Positions 34,520-46,913 of a stretch of DNA of 64,000 bases are shown piece after piece (the stretch's first letter is position 1; the number at the start of each line of letters is the position of its first letter). Where the stretch lies: positions 68,278,841 to 68,342,840 of the forward strand of contig CM031857.1 in the NCBI GenBank assembly GCA_018697195.1. The letters run 5' to 3'. A program made the position numbers and the translations under genes. Source of the stretch: Certhia americana (taxonomy: Eukaryota; Chordata; Aves; Passeriformes; Certhiidae). The notes under the pieces were generated by a model that was not told where the DNA came from, searched no databases, and worked only from the letters and a program-made list of their open reading frames with translations.

Positions 34520-37500
34520 TTGTAGTTATACTCGATCTTGTAGTTTAAGAAACAGATATATGGACATAACAGGGGTAAGAGCACACATCTGAAGAGTGAC
34601 CTGAAGCATTCCCTATGCAGGATCCACCCTTTTCTACCCCATACTTTGTATTTTACTTTGAATGCTGTACTTCATGCTGAGAATGACAAATTTCTTGGTT
34701 GGCTTCTGCAGTACGTTTGGTTCTTTGTCCTGAGCTCCGGTAGATAAAGCATGTCAAAGTCAATGTTCCCTAAAATCTCACTTGACTGAGGACTTTGGAG
34801 TAAAGGGATCATGTAGCGACTATTATCTTTTACAGCTCTGAAAAATTCTATGATTCATCTTTAATGTCTGACATCAAAACTGGTTGCCCATTGTTGTCAC
34901 TCCAAAACTCTTATTTATTCTGGCACAGCTCTTCTGAGAGGCTCTGAAATACAGCTTCAAATCATGAGCAGCAGAGTGTCCTGGTGTGCTCTTCAGCATC
35001 AGTATGGAGTCATGCAGACCCCTGTTAACATTCCTTATTTTTGCTGATGGAGAATGGATCATTTTTGTGACTATCCATTTATCTAAAGTTGCAGAAGGCT
35101 GATGTAATTTCCAGAGTCCTATTCCCCAATCAAATATACCACTCATTTGCCATAAAAAATTAAATCACACTGCAGCAAGTTATCAGACCCCTTCCTTTAA
35201 ATCTGTCACACACAGTGCTTTTCTGCACTTTCAGAAAAGTTGGCCTGTAAGGATCATGTCAGAAACATGTGCAGAGGGCATTTAGATAACCCATTTGTCT
35301 TATGAATAGCTGTGAAGATTTAAGATATTTTCACCTCTGAGCTGTTTGCTACTTCTGTTCTTATCTGTTTGCTGCAAAGTCATACTCGTTTTTTGCTTTC
35401 ATTATACATGGGCTATGAACTTGCCTTTTTTTTTGCATTATGGCAAATCTAGAATGGCATTGTCTGTTATGGCACAGTCATTTTCAGCAGAAAAATGGTA
35501 GTGAGGGTATAGAGTTGGGGAGATGTTTAATTGCTGCAGTTGTAACTTTAAAAAATGATTTTCTGTTCTCTGTATGGTGTAATCAGAAGTGGATTCTGAG
35601 GCCAGTTGCAGCTAATATCTTCAAACAGGAGGGATGCCTAGGAGATCCAGTAAATATATCACCCTCTAACCAGTTCTTTGCAGTAGTGTGATGGCTGGAA
35701 CCAAGTTATCCATGTTATCATGTTTATTCAGTGGTCTGACAGATGATACGGTGAATTTGAGCAGAGTTTACATTGTACCGAGTTTGGTAAGCCCAGACAA
35801 TCTTTCCTGGCAGAAAAAAGGAAAAAGAAAAGCTGCAAAGCAATAGAGAGAAATGATTGTAACAGTGCCCCAACTCTTCCTGGCTTTTTGCTGCAGACAC
35901 CTGCAAAATGGCCCAATTGGTGTTTTCTCACTGAAGTATTATGTCACTAATTCACTGCTCAACAACTTCAGCACTTCTGAGAATGAATATGGTAGTTTAA
36001 TATAAGGTACTAACTTATGAAAATGTTTTTTTTTTAAAAATTCAATCTTTCCTAAACATGCCGAGATCTTTTAGTTCAGAATATGCAAAGCTGTGTATTT
36101 TAATGAAATTCTTTGAACTTCAGAATAATGTAAAACAATGTATTTCTTGTGAGTATGTGCAGTAGATAAGTTTCTTTCAATTTTGTATTAATTGGATTGA
36201 ATTAATTAAATTCAGCTGATATTTGAAAACCTTTATTGTTAAAAATGTAAGAAAGTGTAATTTTGCATTTTGTTAATATATATATGTGGTTATCATTGGT
36301 TCAAAATCAGAGACTTCTGGAGTGAATAGCAACCAGGGCATTGTACATGAATAGCAACCATGGCTCTTTGCAGGACCAGGCATTTGCCAGAAAGATATAA
36401 AAGATGCTATAGATCCAAATCAGTCCCAGATCTTTCCTTCTTGACTTACTTCTGAAATCTGTAATCCTGGTTTCTCCATCTCCTCATTGCAAAAGTGTTT
36501 AGTAGAGGTGTTCAATATTCAAGTAATTTTTCTTGTCTGTCATTGTAATGTCACTGGATTAAAACCGAAATCTCCCACCCTGTTTTTAGTTTTTTATAAT
36601 AGCTTGTCAGATGTGACTTCAGTGACTTCAGAGTGCTCCTGGGACACCACAGTTCAGGTAAATGTAGATTTAGCCTCTGAGGCAAGTTTCAGGAAAAGCA
36701 TAGTCAAAAAATAGGCTGCTGTAGAGATGTTGAACTGACAAGAGAAGAGGGAAGGGAAGGATGTAAGATATATCCAGGAACTGCTGCAGTTTTATAAGCT
36801 TTGTGCTATTGTTTTTCAAATCTATCCTGGGAGGTTATGTTAGGAAGGAAATGGAGAAACAGAAGAGTAAAGAGAAGTAATTGGAATGAACAATGAATAG
36901 GTGGATTGAAGGGCCAATGAGAAAACTGCAGAGATACTGTGATGATGTTATCAATATCCATCAATTCTGGCTTGGCTGCAGCTGTTCTTGCCAGCTTTGC
37001 TCCTTGCAGCTCATCCCTGCAACTCCACGCACCCCTCCATGCTCATGGGGGTGGAGGAGGTGGTGTCCTGATAGCTTTGAGAGGAGACTCCCTCAGTGTG
37101 TGTGCTCTCTCCAAGGAACTCATAAAGAGCCCTTTGAGGGGAGTTCAGGGTGCATGACTTCTATCATGGCTGTCTGAAAAATGAGTAAGAAATTTTTTAG
37201 ATTCCTCTTCACCCAACAAAAAGATGTAGGTATCTACATATGAGCAGATCTCACCAGCCACATCTGGGAATCATTGCCAAGAAACAGAATTTTCTAAGAT
37301 ATGAGACATCACATCTTCAGATAAACATCCTAAATAAATTTGAATGGATTGAATTCTACAAGTGCCCAGTTTTAGTCCAGGGCCTAGAAAGGGTTGCTAG
37401 AGTGAGTTGGCCAGACATTGTAGATTTGTCTTTGGGCTGACAAGGTGAATCCCACACTTTGGTGTTGGAAAGCTGGGTGAAGAAACATCTGTTTCAATTT

Positions 37501-37837
37501 GCTTGACAAAAAAAGCAAACTCTGACCAGTAACTAAAGATCTTTATTTCAGTGACATTTCTGTGATCATATCCTAGGTGCAGTGGTTTTAGATCCAGCTG
37601 TTTGTTTTTTGGGGGGACACTAGGGCAGACTTGCTTACAATTCTGTTTTTCTGAAATGCACCAAAGTCTTGCTTACTGACAGATCTATAAATGACATAAA
37701 TAAACATTTTGCCAGATATACTGCACGAATAGTTTTCTTTGTGAGTCTTACTTGCTACAAAACATCCTTTGAAAAGGATTGTGCTCTGGTAATAAAATTT
37801 GTCTTTTGAAACTTTTTTGTACATGGTTTATTCATCC
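34520..37837. other. Intergenic DNA, no gene seen
   Basis: Unique AT-rich sequence with scattered TAATTA-type cores, for example around 36180-36230. The open frames (such as 36893-37177 plus) have no recognisable similarity. Confidence 0.65.
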
Positions 37838-37861
37838 TTTTTTTTTTTTTTTTTTTTTTTT
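37838..37861. repeat. Poly-T tract (24 T)
   Basis: Uninterrupted homopolymer with no adjacent retroposed sequence recognised. Confidence 0.95.
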
Positions 37862-40800
37862 CTCCATTTTATCAGGTATTTTCTAGAATTCAGAGAAAGA
37901 TCTTTGGTAACCTTAAAGAGTATAATAAAGTAAGTTGGGCAATACATGAAATTGTTTAAAGCGCTTGTAGGAAAGCTGGACTGATGTATCATCTGTGCTG
38001 AAATATATGGGTGATTAATTTGCTAAGTGCAGTGAGGAAAAATCAAAGACTGTTTATATTGGGCCTTGGTTTTGATTTACTTGTAAATGTTCATTGTATA
38101 AAGTCAAGTAAGGACAGTGTTCTCCCAAAAAAAATTTCCCAGCTTTCACTGGAATTGAAGACTGAGGAAGCAGCCTCCAGTGTCTGTACCTGAAGACCTC
38201 TGTGCTCAGAGATGCTACTAACTTCAGTGGGAATTTTGCCTAAGTAAAAAGAGATAAACAGAAACTAAGAGTAGGAGCAGAGGCAGTTTCACCTGAAAGT
38301 TAAGCTTATAGGGGCTATAAAATGTTGTGAGTTTATTTTTGGTACGTTGGTTGTGTGTTTTCATTTTTTTAGTGTAATAGACTACAGGTATTTTAGATTC
38401 AAATTGTGCACCTTTAAGCTGAAAGGAGAACTGCACTTAATAACAGATAACTTAATAGCACATCTAAATGTGTTTTAAAAGACTTCAATTTACCTATTAA
38501 GGCCAAATAGACTGTCTGTTAATTTGACAGAATATCCATGTTCCCTGAACTTAGGGCTATAAAAATTGTTCATCTGCTCAGTCACAGGCCATTTAATTTT
38601 GGATGCATCATTGCCAGTTGGTTACAGTAATTAGCATTCTCTCTATTGTAGCAGCTTCCCTGAAGCTATGCTAAGTAGGGTTACACTTCTGTATGGAAAC
38701 ATAAGCAGCCTTGTGCAAATGAGCCCGGCCACCCATCTTAGAGACAGAAGCTCTAGCTACAGCTTCTTGGCTCAGGGTGCCCTATATGCCCACCTGCAGA
38801 TCTTATTTACTGGTTATTAATGACATGAAGTGTAGGCAGCTGTGAAAGGCACAGCACGGCAGCTTAAAGCCTCTGCTCCAAACTATTCTCTCAGCCTTGT
38901 CATTTCTTTGAGTGACACCTAATTTCCCTTTTTTTTTTTTTTTAATCTTCCCTTTTATTCTCTCTTTTAATGAACGTTATAGGACAAAAATTAATTCTCT
39001 GAGTGTGAATTGTGTGAATATATATATATATAAACAAACCAGTGAACTGAGGCATAACATTTGCCAACAATTACTTACTGCTTGAAATGTAGGCTTTCTG
39101 ATAAAAAAGTTTTGATGAATCCTCTGTTATTATGAACATATGCTGCAAATATTTTGGTTCAGTATGTTTTTCCATATCTCCTAATGCCTAAAGTAGTGTT
39201 TTTATTGTATTTTTAATGGAGACACAAACTGCCAGCACCAGATTATGAGTAGTGCTGAAATTGTTCTTTTGTAAAGGCTCAAAAAAACAGTGCAGTTTCT
39301 AAAACCATAAATAAATTAAAAAGAAATCAGGATTTTTTGCCAGTTGTTCTGCAGCCTATGCGCATTTTCTTGTTCTGTGTGAAATGTCTACGCTTTCTTT
39401 TGGTTTCCTGGGAAACAAGTGAGGGGTGGTATGCACTGCAAGATGTACTCTAAGAATAATTCTTCCCATTTAATCCACTCTGATTTTTACTTCTTAATAT
39501 ACTGGAAGGTAACTAATATTTAATACCATGAAATGTATCTGTGCATGTTTAATGATTCAATTAATCAGAGAGAAACCTTCTTTATAATTAAATATGGATA
39601 AGCTATAGTCTTTTCTTCTCATTGACTGATGCTTCTGAGAATAAGGGATAAGAATAATTTTATACCATTATTCTGTGTGCCTTTTATTAGAACTCTGAAC
39701 TGTTTGGGTGTAAAATCAATGATAGAGTACATTTTTTTAGACTTATGCACTCTGCAGTTTCTGTATTCCATAAAAGTATAACCATATGAATTTAGATACC
39801 AATACCATGAAGACTTACACATGTTTAAGCACAAGAGAAGTTCAGCTGATGCTAATGTGATTACTCACATTAAGTTTAAAGACTGCTCCAGCCTTTGTAG
39901 GACTGTCTTGTTCAATTTCTGGAAGAGGCCTGATGGAAAATATTGTATATGCTTGCTCTGTAATTCTTGATTTGATGGTGACTTGCAGCCCTAGCTCATT
40001 TCTTTATAAGTAGCTATTTTATTAATCTGTTCATGGACCCCTCTTAACTTGATTACTTAAAGAAAGTTTACAAACCCCAGTATAACTATGCTTCCACACT
40101 CCCATACAAAATTCTGTAAGTCTAGGCTAAAAAAAAGCTAACTGTTGTCAATACAGTATGCAGATGGAGGCCATCTATTGGGAAGTTAATAAAATAATGA
40201 TGTACATACAGGCAGATTTAAATATGGAAATGGAGATTTCCTGCTTCTTGATTTTGTATAAATTGTTGAATATATTTGTTTAATGATTTATACAGAGCCT
40301 CAAGCCATAGCAACTAGGTGCTGTTTACTAAAGTTAAAGCATGAGTTACACATGCAGCCTGCAATGGGCTTCATTAAATGACCACCTACACTGCCAAGGG
40401 TACCATATGTTAATAGCCATGTTGTGAGACCACTTTTCAAGTTTATCACTGCTTGTACTTCACAAAGTCATTTTTCCCAACATATTTACCTACCTTTTTA
40501 ATAAGAGGATATTTTTCATTATCATTTTAACAGAAAAAGAATTAACAAAAAAATCAAATGCCAAAATTTTCCCTTATAAGTAGGCTAAGTTTACAGTGGA
40601 TAATAGGGTGCCTAGTCTGAAGAGTAATGAAATCTAGCACTATAGGACTTCAGTCAAGAAAGACCCATTAATTTGTTTTTTAGAGTGACCTTAAGCAAGA
40701 AAAGTTAGTATTTAGTTCAGTTAGAGTCCAGGTGTCTGGTGTATATTATTTGAATATTTCTGTGGAGACTTTAGAGACTATGGACAAAACCCTAGCAATG

Positions 40801-41989
40801 AGTCACTGAGACTAGGTTTTCTTAGGGGCAGTAGGATGTTGCATTCAAGTGTTCATTAGAAGGGTGATATTCATTGAAAAGAAAACCAGTAACCTTTTCT
40901 GGAAAAACAATCCAGCCAGTATATAGGTAGGAACTGATGCCAGCTATCATGTTTGGAACACCTTTGTGCCTCATTGTATCTATTTTAGAGATCAGTGCTC
41001 AAGGATTAAAGCACCCTTTCATTGCTGATGTCCCAATTTCCTTGACTGGAGTGAACAACTAAAGTAATATGCTATTGAAGAGTAAAAGGCTGTTGATTGT
41101 AAGCAAATGTGCCCCAGATGAGGAAGCCAACATCGACATCTGTCCTGAGGGAAGTTCTGTCAGCCTTTATTATACAAACTGTGGGATGATCTAGTGGGGA
41201 ATTTTATCAACCTGTGTTTTGTGTAGAGTCAGCAGGTAGCAAAACCTCACAATAAACTGTGCAGGTCATCTGCAGATGAATAACAGTGAAAAGTTTGGGC
41301 TATGCCAAGCAGTCACACATTGGGAAAGAGTTTAAGTCAAGTTACTTTAAGGGAATTCACTATTTTATAGTGTTTTAAGCAACATTATTTACAGTATGTT
41401 TGAAACTTCTCCCCTTGTGAGGTCACCTTCAGGAGCTCTTCTGTGAATGAGTATCATTGCATGATATTGATGCATGTCACCTCATCACACTACAGGGTAA
41501 AAAATGTGTGAAATATTTCCTTGAAAAGTCAAGGTTCTCCTTCTCTCAAAACTCCCATTTCTAGGATGAACAGGTTGGGAAACGGTGCCTAAAACCCTAA
41601 CATTTTTATGCACAAAACAGTTTTGTCACTTTAAGATGAATTTTTCACGTTTGACTCATGGACATTTGCAATTGTGGTACAAGTCCACTTTTGTTAAAAT
41701 TTTTTTTACAGGCAAATTTGACATGATTAATATTGCCTGTCACATGGTTATGCAAGTTAATATTGCCATGCATGTAACACAGGGGATACAAATACCTTTT
41801 ATTCATGAATATGAAATGAAATGTAAAGAGTAATCAAGCTAATTTCTTTCTGAGTCCCAGCCTCAGGGTACTCTTGCTCAAGGTTTTCAGAAAAAAATGT
41901 AATGGTAGGTAGTTGGGTACAGTGGAGAGAGAAAAATCAGTTGAGATCCAATATTAGGTAACATTGACTGTGAGATCTTTTGGACTGTG
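37862..41989. other. Intergenic DNA, no gene seen
   Basis: Apart from the candidate element around 38.5-38.9 kb, I see only unique AT-rich DNA and short TA or T runs (38931-38943, 39018-39032). Confidence 0.65.
38510..38930. other. Candidate conserved noncoding element
   Basis: Non-repetitive, balanced-composition sequence without an open frame. It includes homeodomain and octamer-like words (GGATGCATCATTGCC, ACAGTAATTAGCATTC, TGCAAATGAG, GGTTATTAATGACATG). It reads like a developmental enhancer, but conservation is untested. Confidence 0.3.
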
Positions 41990-42682
41990 GAAGAGTTCCA
42001 GAAAGAAGTCTAACTACTAAGTTTGAGGGTCCTGAACTTGGGTCACAACCCCATGCAGCACTATAGGCTTAGGGGAAAGTGACTGGACATCTCTCTGACA
42101 GAAAAAGACCTGGGCCCCCGGATTGAAACCTGTCTGAATGTGAGCCATCAGTGTGCTCAGGTGGCCAAGAAGGCCAGTGTTATCCTGGCCAGTATCAGCA
42201 ACAGTGTGGCGAGCAGGACCAGGGAAGTGACTGTCCCCCTGTGCTGAGGGCACACCTTGAATGTGTCCAGTTCTGGGTCCCTCACTGCAAATCAGATATA
42301 GAGGCATTGGAGAGTGTCCAGAGAAGGGCAGTGAAGTTGGTCAAGGGTCTGGAGCACAAGTCTGATGAGGAACAGCTGAGGGAGCTGGGGTTGTTTAGCC
42401 TGGAGAAAAGGAGGCTCAGGGGTGACATCACTCTCTACAACTCCTGAAAGGAGGTTGCAGTGAGGTGGGGGTTGGGCTCCTCTCTCAGGTAACAAAGGAC
42501 AGCTCAGCAGGAAACAGGCGGCCCAGGGAAGTGGTTGAGTCACCTGAAGGTATTTAAAATATGTCTAGATGTGGAAATTAGGGACATGGTTTAGTGGTGC
42601 TCTCAGCAGTGCTTGGTTAATGGTTGGACTTGAAGATTTTAATGGTCTTAGTGAACCTAAATGATTCAATGATTCTATGATT
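41990..42682 (+). mobile_element. CR1 LINE 3' end (RT C-terminus remnant and tail)
   Basis: Plus-sense CR1. Degraded coding sequence for the end of the reverse-transcriptase ORF is visible (the LGHNPMQHYRL-like segment near 42040, then [17 protein letters not shown] near 42140-42190). The CR1 3' region follows (GAGAGTGTCCAGAGAAGGGC, GAGCTGGGGTTGTTTAGCCT, AAAGGAGGTTGCAGTGAGGT) and the terminal ATGATTCTATGATT ends at 42682. 5'-truncated and interrupted by frameshifts. Confidence 0.92.
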
Positions 42683-44849
42683 ATAGTTTGGATTCCACTA
42701 CATCCTGCCTGGGCAGCAGTCTGGGATTCCTTATATTGAACTGAAAGTAATAACAGCAGCATAAAGACATGTGAGACTGCTGCATGCTGTGGCCTAGTGC
42801 ACCCAGTGTGTAGTTGAGATATAGCCAGAACATGTCCCTGGACTTTAATAATGGACAATGCTATTATGGGTAGTGATTTCTTGCTGTAAGTTCTGGCTTA
42901 AGCAGTATAAGGGTAAACAACCTGAGCATGCTTTTTTCTGTGGCTCCAACTCCCTTATGCTACTTGCTGTCTTTGCACACTTCTTTGTAAGGGACTCTAA
43001 AGCATGGCAATTGAAACTGAAAACCCTTACACTTTCTTGTGTACAACATGAATCCCAGTGACTCTCAGTTCTGGCCTTTCCATGATAGCAAAACCTCACA
43101 TATATTTTGAACTTGATGCTTCAGCCTTTGAATTTGGAATTTGGGATTAATTTTCTTTGTATGAAGGATTTTAATTCAGTGTTGGTTGTCACAGGGTTCC
43201 TCAAGTCTCTTTCTGGATGTAACTCTGTTGCCATGGTTTCCTAAACTTTGCTCCACTGTTCCATACACCAAAAGAACAGCCCTGAATTGAATTCCTGGAT
43301 TCTGCAAACTAGTGTTTGGGATGCTGTAACTTCAGCTGTTTGGATCAGCCTTCTGTGCCACTATAAATTATTTTGTTAATAACTTACCTAGGACATGCCC
43401 CTGTTTTTGTTGTATCTCTCAGACAAAGTAGTAAATTGGCTCCATGTTGATCCACTCCAAATCTGACATTTTTTATTTTTGAGTTATGGTTGTATGAGTG
43501 CATTCCTATGTTTCCTGTTTGGAAGGAATTATATTTCTATTCCTGTGGAATGTTATTAGTTTTGGCCCTCCAGTGAATGATATTTCCATCACTAGCTTCT
43601 CCCCTACCTTTTACTCTACAGAAGTAAATTAGACTTGCCCCCTCGAGCTTTCTGAGACAGAGGTAATCTTCTGGTATATTTCAAAGTGAGGTTCTTGTAT
43701 CTGATGGAAGGCTTTGGTTGTGACAGCAAAACAAATAGTGAATAAATATGCTTTTAGGCTTGTAAGTAAATGTCAAGGAAAACAACTAAGAAGCAAAATC
43801 ACCTGCGATGGCACTGTCCCTTTCATTTTCTCTGGGAGACAGGGAATCAGAGAAGGGAAAGCTCTGGAAGCAAAAAAGAGAGCTGAGCATCTGTAAAGAC
43901 CTGCATCTGTGTTAACAGCTTGCCAAGGAAAGCAATGCCTGTACATTAATCTGAATTATCACAGTCAGTTTTCCTTTTGTAACCAGCTCAATCACAGCAT
44001 CACAATCTCATTCTTGAACTGGAGGTGAACTGAGCACAGCATGCTGACAGCATTAGGAAACCTAGAGAAGGAGAGAATAGCATTTACTGATACTAGACAA
44101 TTCAGAAACAGAAAAGACAGTGAGACCTGACACAGCTTTCTTTTCACCTAGGTATTAACATCATAATCCTGCTTTCTTTAATTGTCTGAGTTCTCCTTTT
44201 TCCAAACAAAAATCTCTGCATCTTTGGAGTATCTCTGTTATGTCAGTTTTTCCTGGAAATTAATGCTTATTTTCCTCTTTGTATGAGGGGTTCTTTTAAA
44301 GTCCTATCACTAACTTTCTAACTTGTGCATAGCAACTCACAAATTCTATCTTCCTAGTCATGTATATGAATGGTGTGCTGTGTTCAGCAAATATAATCCC
44401 TTGATGTAGGATAAGCATTATAACAGGTTTTCAGAATTGTCCAAAAATTTTTGAGAAGACAGAAGACTATTTGAGAGTGCAAATACTGAAGATATTACTT
44501 GTATTTTTGTTTGTTTTTTTCTTCTTTTTAACCAGCTAAGACTCAGTAATTGATTCTGAGCTATATCCAAAATAATGTAGGGATTTTATTATTCCAGGAT
44601 GAATATGTGGTTGTCTACTACTGTCTTTCTGAGTAAAAGTGGTAAGCTGGCTATCCCCAAAGTAGCAACTGGATTTGTTAGACAGCTATGTTGCATGGCT
44701 GAGCTGAGGTGTTAAAGGCCCCTTGGGAAAAGAAACAGATCCCAGATTCTTTTGCAGTGCGGGGTAGAAATATTTATTCCCATTTTCAGAAATGCTTGGG
44801 GTTTTTTGTCATCTGATTGTGAGGATGTTCAGGTCTCCTATTCTTTCCT
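42683..44849. other. Intergenic DNA between two CR1 copies
   Basis: Unique sequence with no gene or repeat recognised. Confidence 0.65.
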
Positions 44850-45485
44850 TAGGCAGACACCTGGAAAAGCTGGAGAAGTGGGCCGATGGAAATCTCATGA
44901 GGTTCAAGTCCAAGTGCAGGGTGCTACACATGGCTCTGGGGCAACCCCTAGTATCAGCACAGGCTGGAGATGAACAGATGGAGAGCAGCCCTGCCCAGAA
45001 GGGCTTGGGAGTGCCGGTGGGTAAGGGTCTGGACATGACTCAGCCATGGGCACTCACAGCCCAGAAACCAAACGTGTCCTGGGCTGCATCCAGAGCAGTG
45101 TGGGCAGCAGGGGAGGGAGGGGATTCTGCCCCTCTGCTCTGCTCTGCTGAGACCCCACCTGCAGGGCTGCATCCAGCTCTGGGGCAACAGCACAGGGACC
45201 TGTTGGAGTGAGTCTGGGGGAGGGACACCAGCATGATCAGAGGAAAGGAGCACCTCTCCCATGAGGAAAGGCTGGGAGAATGGAGATTGTTAAACCTGGA
45301 AAAGGAAAGGCTTCATGGTGACTTCATTGAAAAAAAATTGTGTATGCCCTATCCTTGGAGGTGTTTGAGGGCAGGCTGGATGGAGCTCTGAGCAACCTTA
45401 TCTAATGAAAGGTGTCCCTGCCCCAGCCCAGAGACTAGATGATCTTTAAGGTCTCTTGCAACTCAGAACATTTTATGATCCTATG
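44850..45485 (+). mobile_element. CR1 LINE 3' end, second plus-sense copy
   Basis: Begins with a remnant of the RT C-terminus (KLEKWADGNLMRFKSKCRVL in the 44792-45211 frame), continues with CR1-type sequence and ends with GATGATCTTTAAGGTCTCTT and a degraded TTTTATGATCCTATGA tail. It differs enough from the 42-kb copy to be a separate subfamily or insertion. Confidence 0.9.
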
Positions 45486-46027
45486 ACACTCAACAGAAAA
45501 TTTTTCAGTAACAGGTCTGCAGCCACTGTGGAGTACCCTATCCCAAAATGGGCTGGGAAGGCTTGAGAGTTATGTTGCCTTCATGTCAGGGCTGTTGGGT
45601 AACTCTTGGCTGCATATGAACATATTGTTGCTTTACTTTTGTTTTTTTTCAGTGTCCTGCACTCTTGTGCCATCTGACCTCCTCCTGCAGGGGTGAGCCA
45701 GCTTCTCAGCAGCATCTGCAGTTTTTATTTGGCAAATACTTTCTTCTGACATGAGCCAAGAGACTTTGTTAAACATGGAAAGGTAACTTGCAAAAAAAGT
45801 ACTTGCACACTGAGCTCATAACACAGGTGGTTGGGATTTTGCAGAGATTTGGAGCTGAATTTTTAAAGGCACTTGGCTTATCTCATGAGATTTTCCAAAT
45901 TGGCTTGAAGTAACAGAAACAGACCATTTGTTTTACCTAACATTGTCTGTCTAATCATCTGGCTGACTAGACTTTCTCTGCAGAGACTTGAGAGGACTTA
46001 AAGAGAACAGTTGCTTGTCTCAAACAC

Positions 46028-46913
46028 TGTTAAGGCCACAGAAGGAGGTTGCCATGAGATAAGCACAGAAGGCAGTGATGGGATGGTGCTGATTCCAGGC
46101 CTGGCAGAGGTGAGATCCGGTGAGCACAACCTGGGTGCTGCAGCCAGAGGGGCATTCCCACTGTGCCAAAATTTGTAAAGAAACAACTGCTAACATGCAC
46201 ATCAGTCAAACAAAGATCAGCCCAAGTTATGGGACAGATGGTGCCTGTGACCATCACCAAACATTGAACTGTGCCCCCATCTCCCCACTCCTTCAAATAT
46301 GCCTCTGAGGATACCTGGAACTTTGTTAGATAAGATACCACAGATAACATAAAGGTGAGACAATTGAGTGTTATCTCAGACCTAGGGGGAGGATAACAAA
46401 ACTTGGGGAGAAGAATGCATCACTGATAATGGACACAAAGAAAGTAGAATTTATGGGCCAAAAGGGAAGTCACTTCAGCAACTGTGCTGAAATCAGATCA
46501 GAATGGGTAAAAGCTAATTCTAGCAAAGGGAGACCATGATCACAACTCTCATTCCATCTACCCAAGAAACCCCCAAACTCAAAAGAAGAGAAAAACTGAA
46601 CATGCAAACTGATTAGCATTAGAGTCAAAGTAGCAATTTAACCAATAGCCTGAGAAAACTGTAAGCAATGGGCATTATTTTCTTTTCTTGATAAAATGTA
46701 TAAATAGTGAAAAGTTTTGAACAACCTTTCGACCCCCCACCTTTGAGAAGCCTATCTTCTGCTTAATCTGTCTCTCCCACTTTATCTCCTCCCTTTTCTA
46801 TTTCTTTCTCTGCCATTCATGGTTAAATTAAATCCATACTATTGACTTTGGCCTATGGTTTTGTTTGCAGCTTAATTTGGGCAGAGGCATCTCTCAATAG
46901 TTGTATCTTAACA
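46028..46913 (+). mobile_element. Probable solo LTR of an endogenous retrovirus
   Basis: An 886-bp segment bounded by 7-bp inverted ends, TGTTAAG and CTTAACA. On the plus strand a TATA box (TATAAATA, 46699-46706) is followed about 130 bp later by ATTAAA (46828-46833), the normal U3-R layout, and then a U5-like end. The flanking hexamers AAACAC and AGAGAC match at only 4 of 6 positions, so a target duplication is not proven. No primer-binding site or viral gene follows, so it is a solo LTR if real. The family is not identified. Confidence 0.62.

Noticed and set aside
34848..34858. TTCTATGATTC resembling a CR1 tail
   Set aside because: No CR1-like sequence precedes it; likely chance.
42151..42447. 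98-codon open frame on the plus strand as a gene
   Set aside because: Lies entirely inside a CR1 LINE remnant.
44792..45211. 139-codon open frame on the plus strand as a gene
   Set aside because: It is the degraded reverse-transcriptase C-terminus and 3' region of a CR1 element.
45982..45987. AGAGAC as the left target duplication for the 46-kb LTR
   Set aside because: It matches the right flank, but the sequence after it does not begin with TG, while TGTTAAG at 46028 pairs perfectly with the CTTAACA end.
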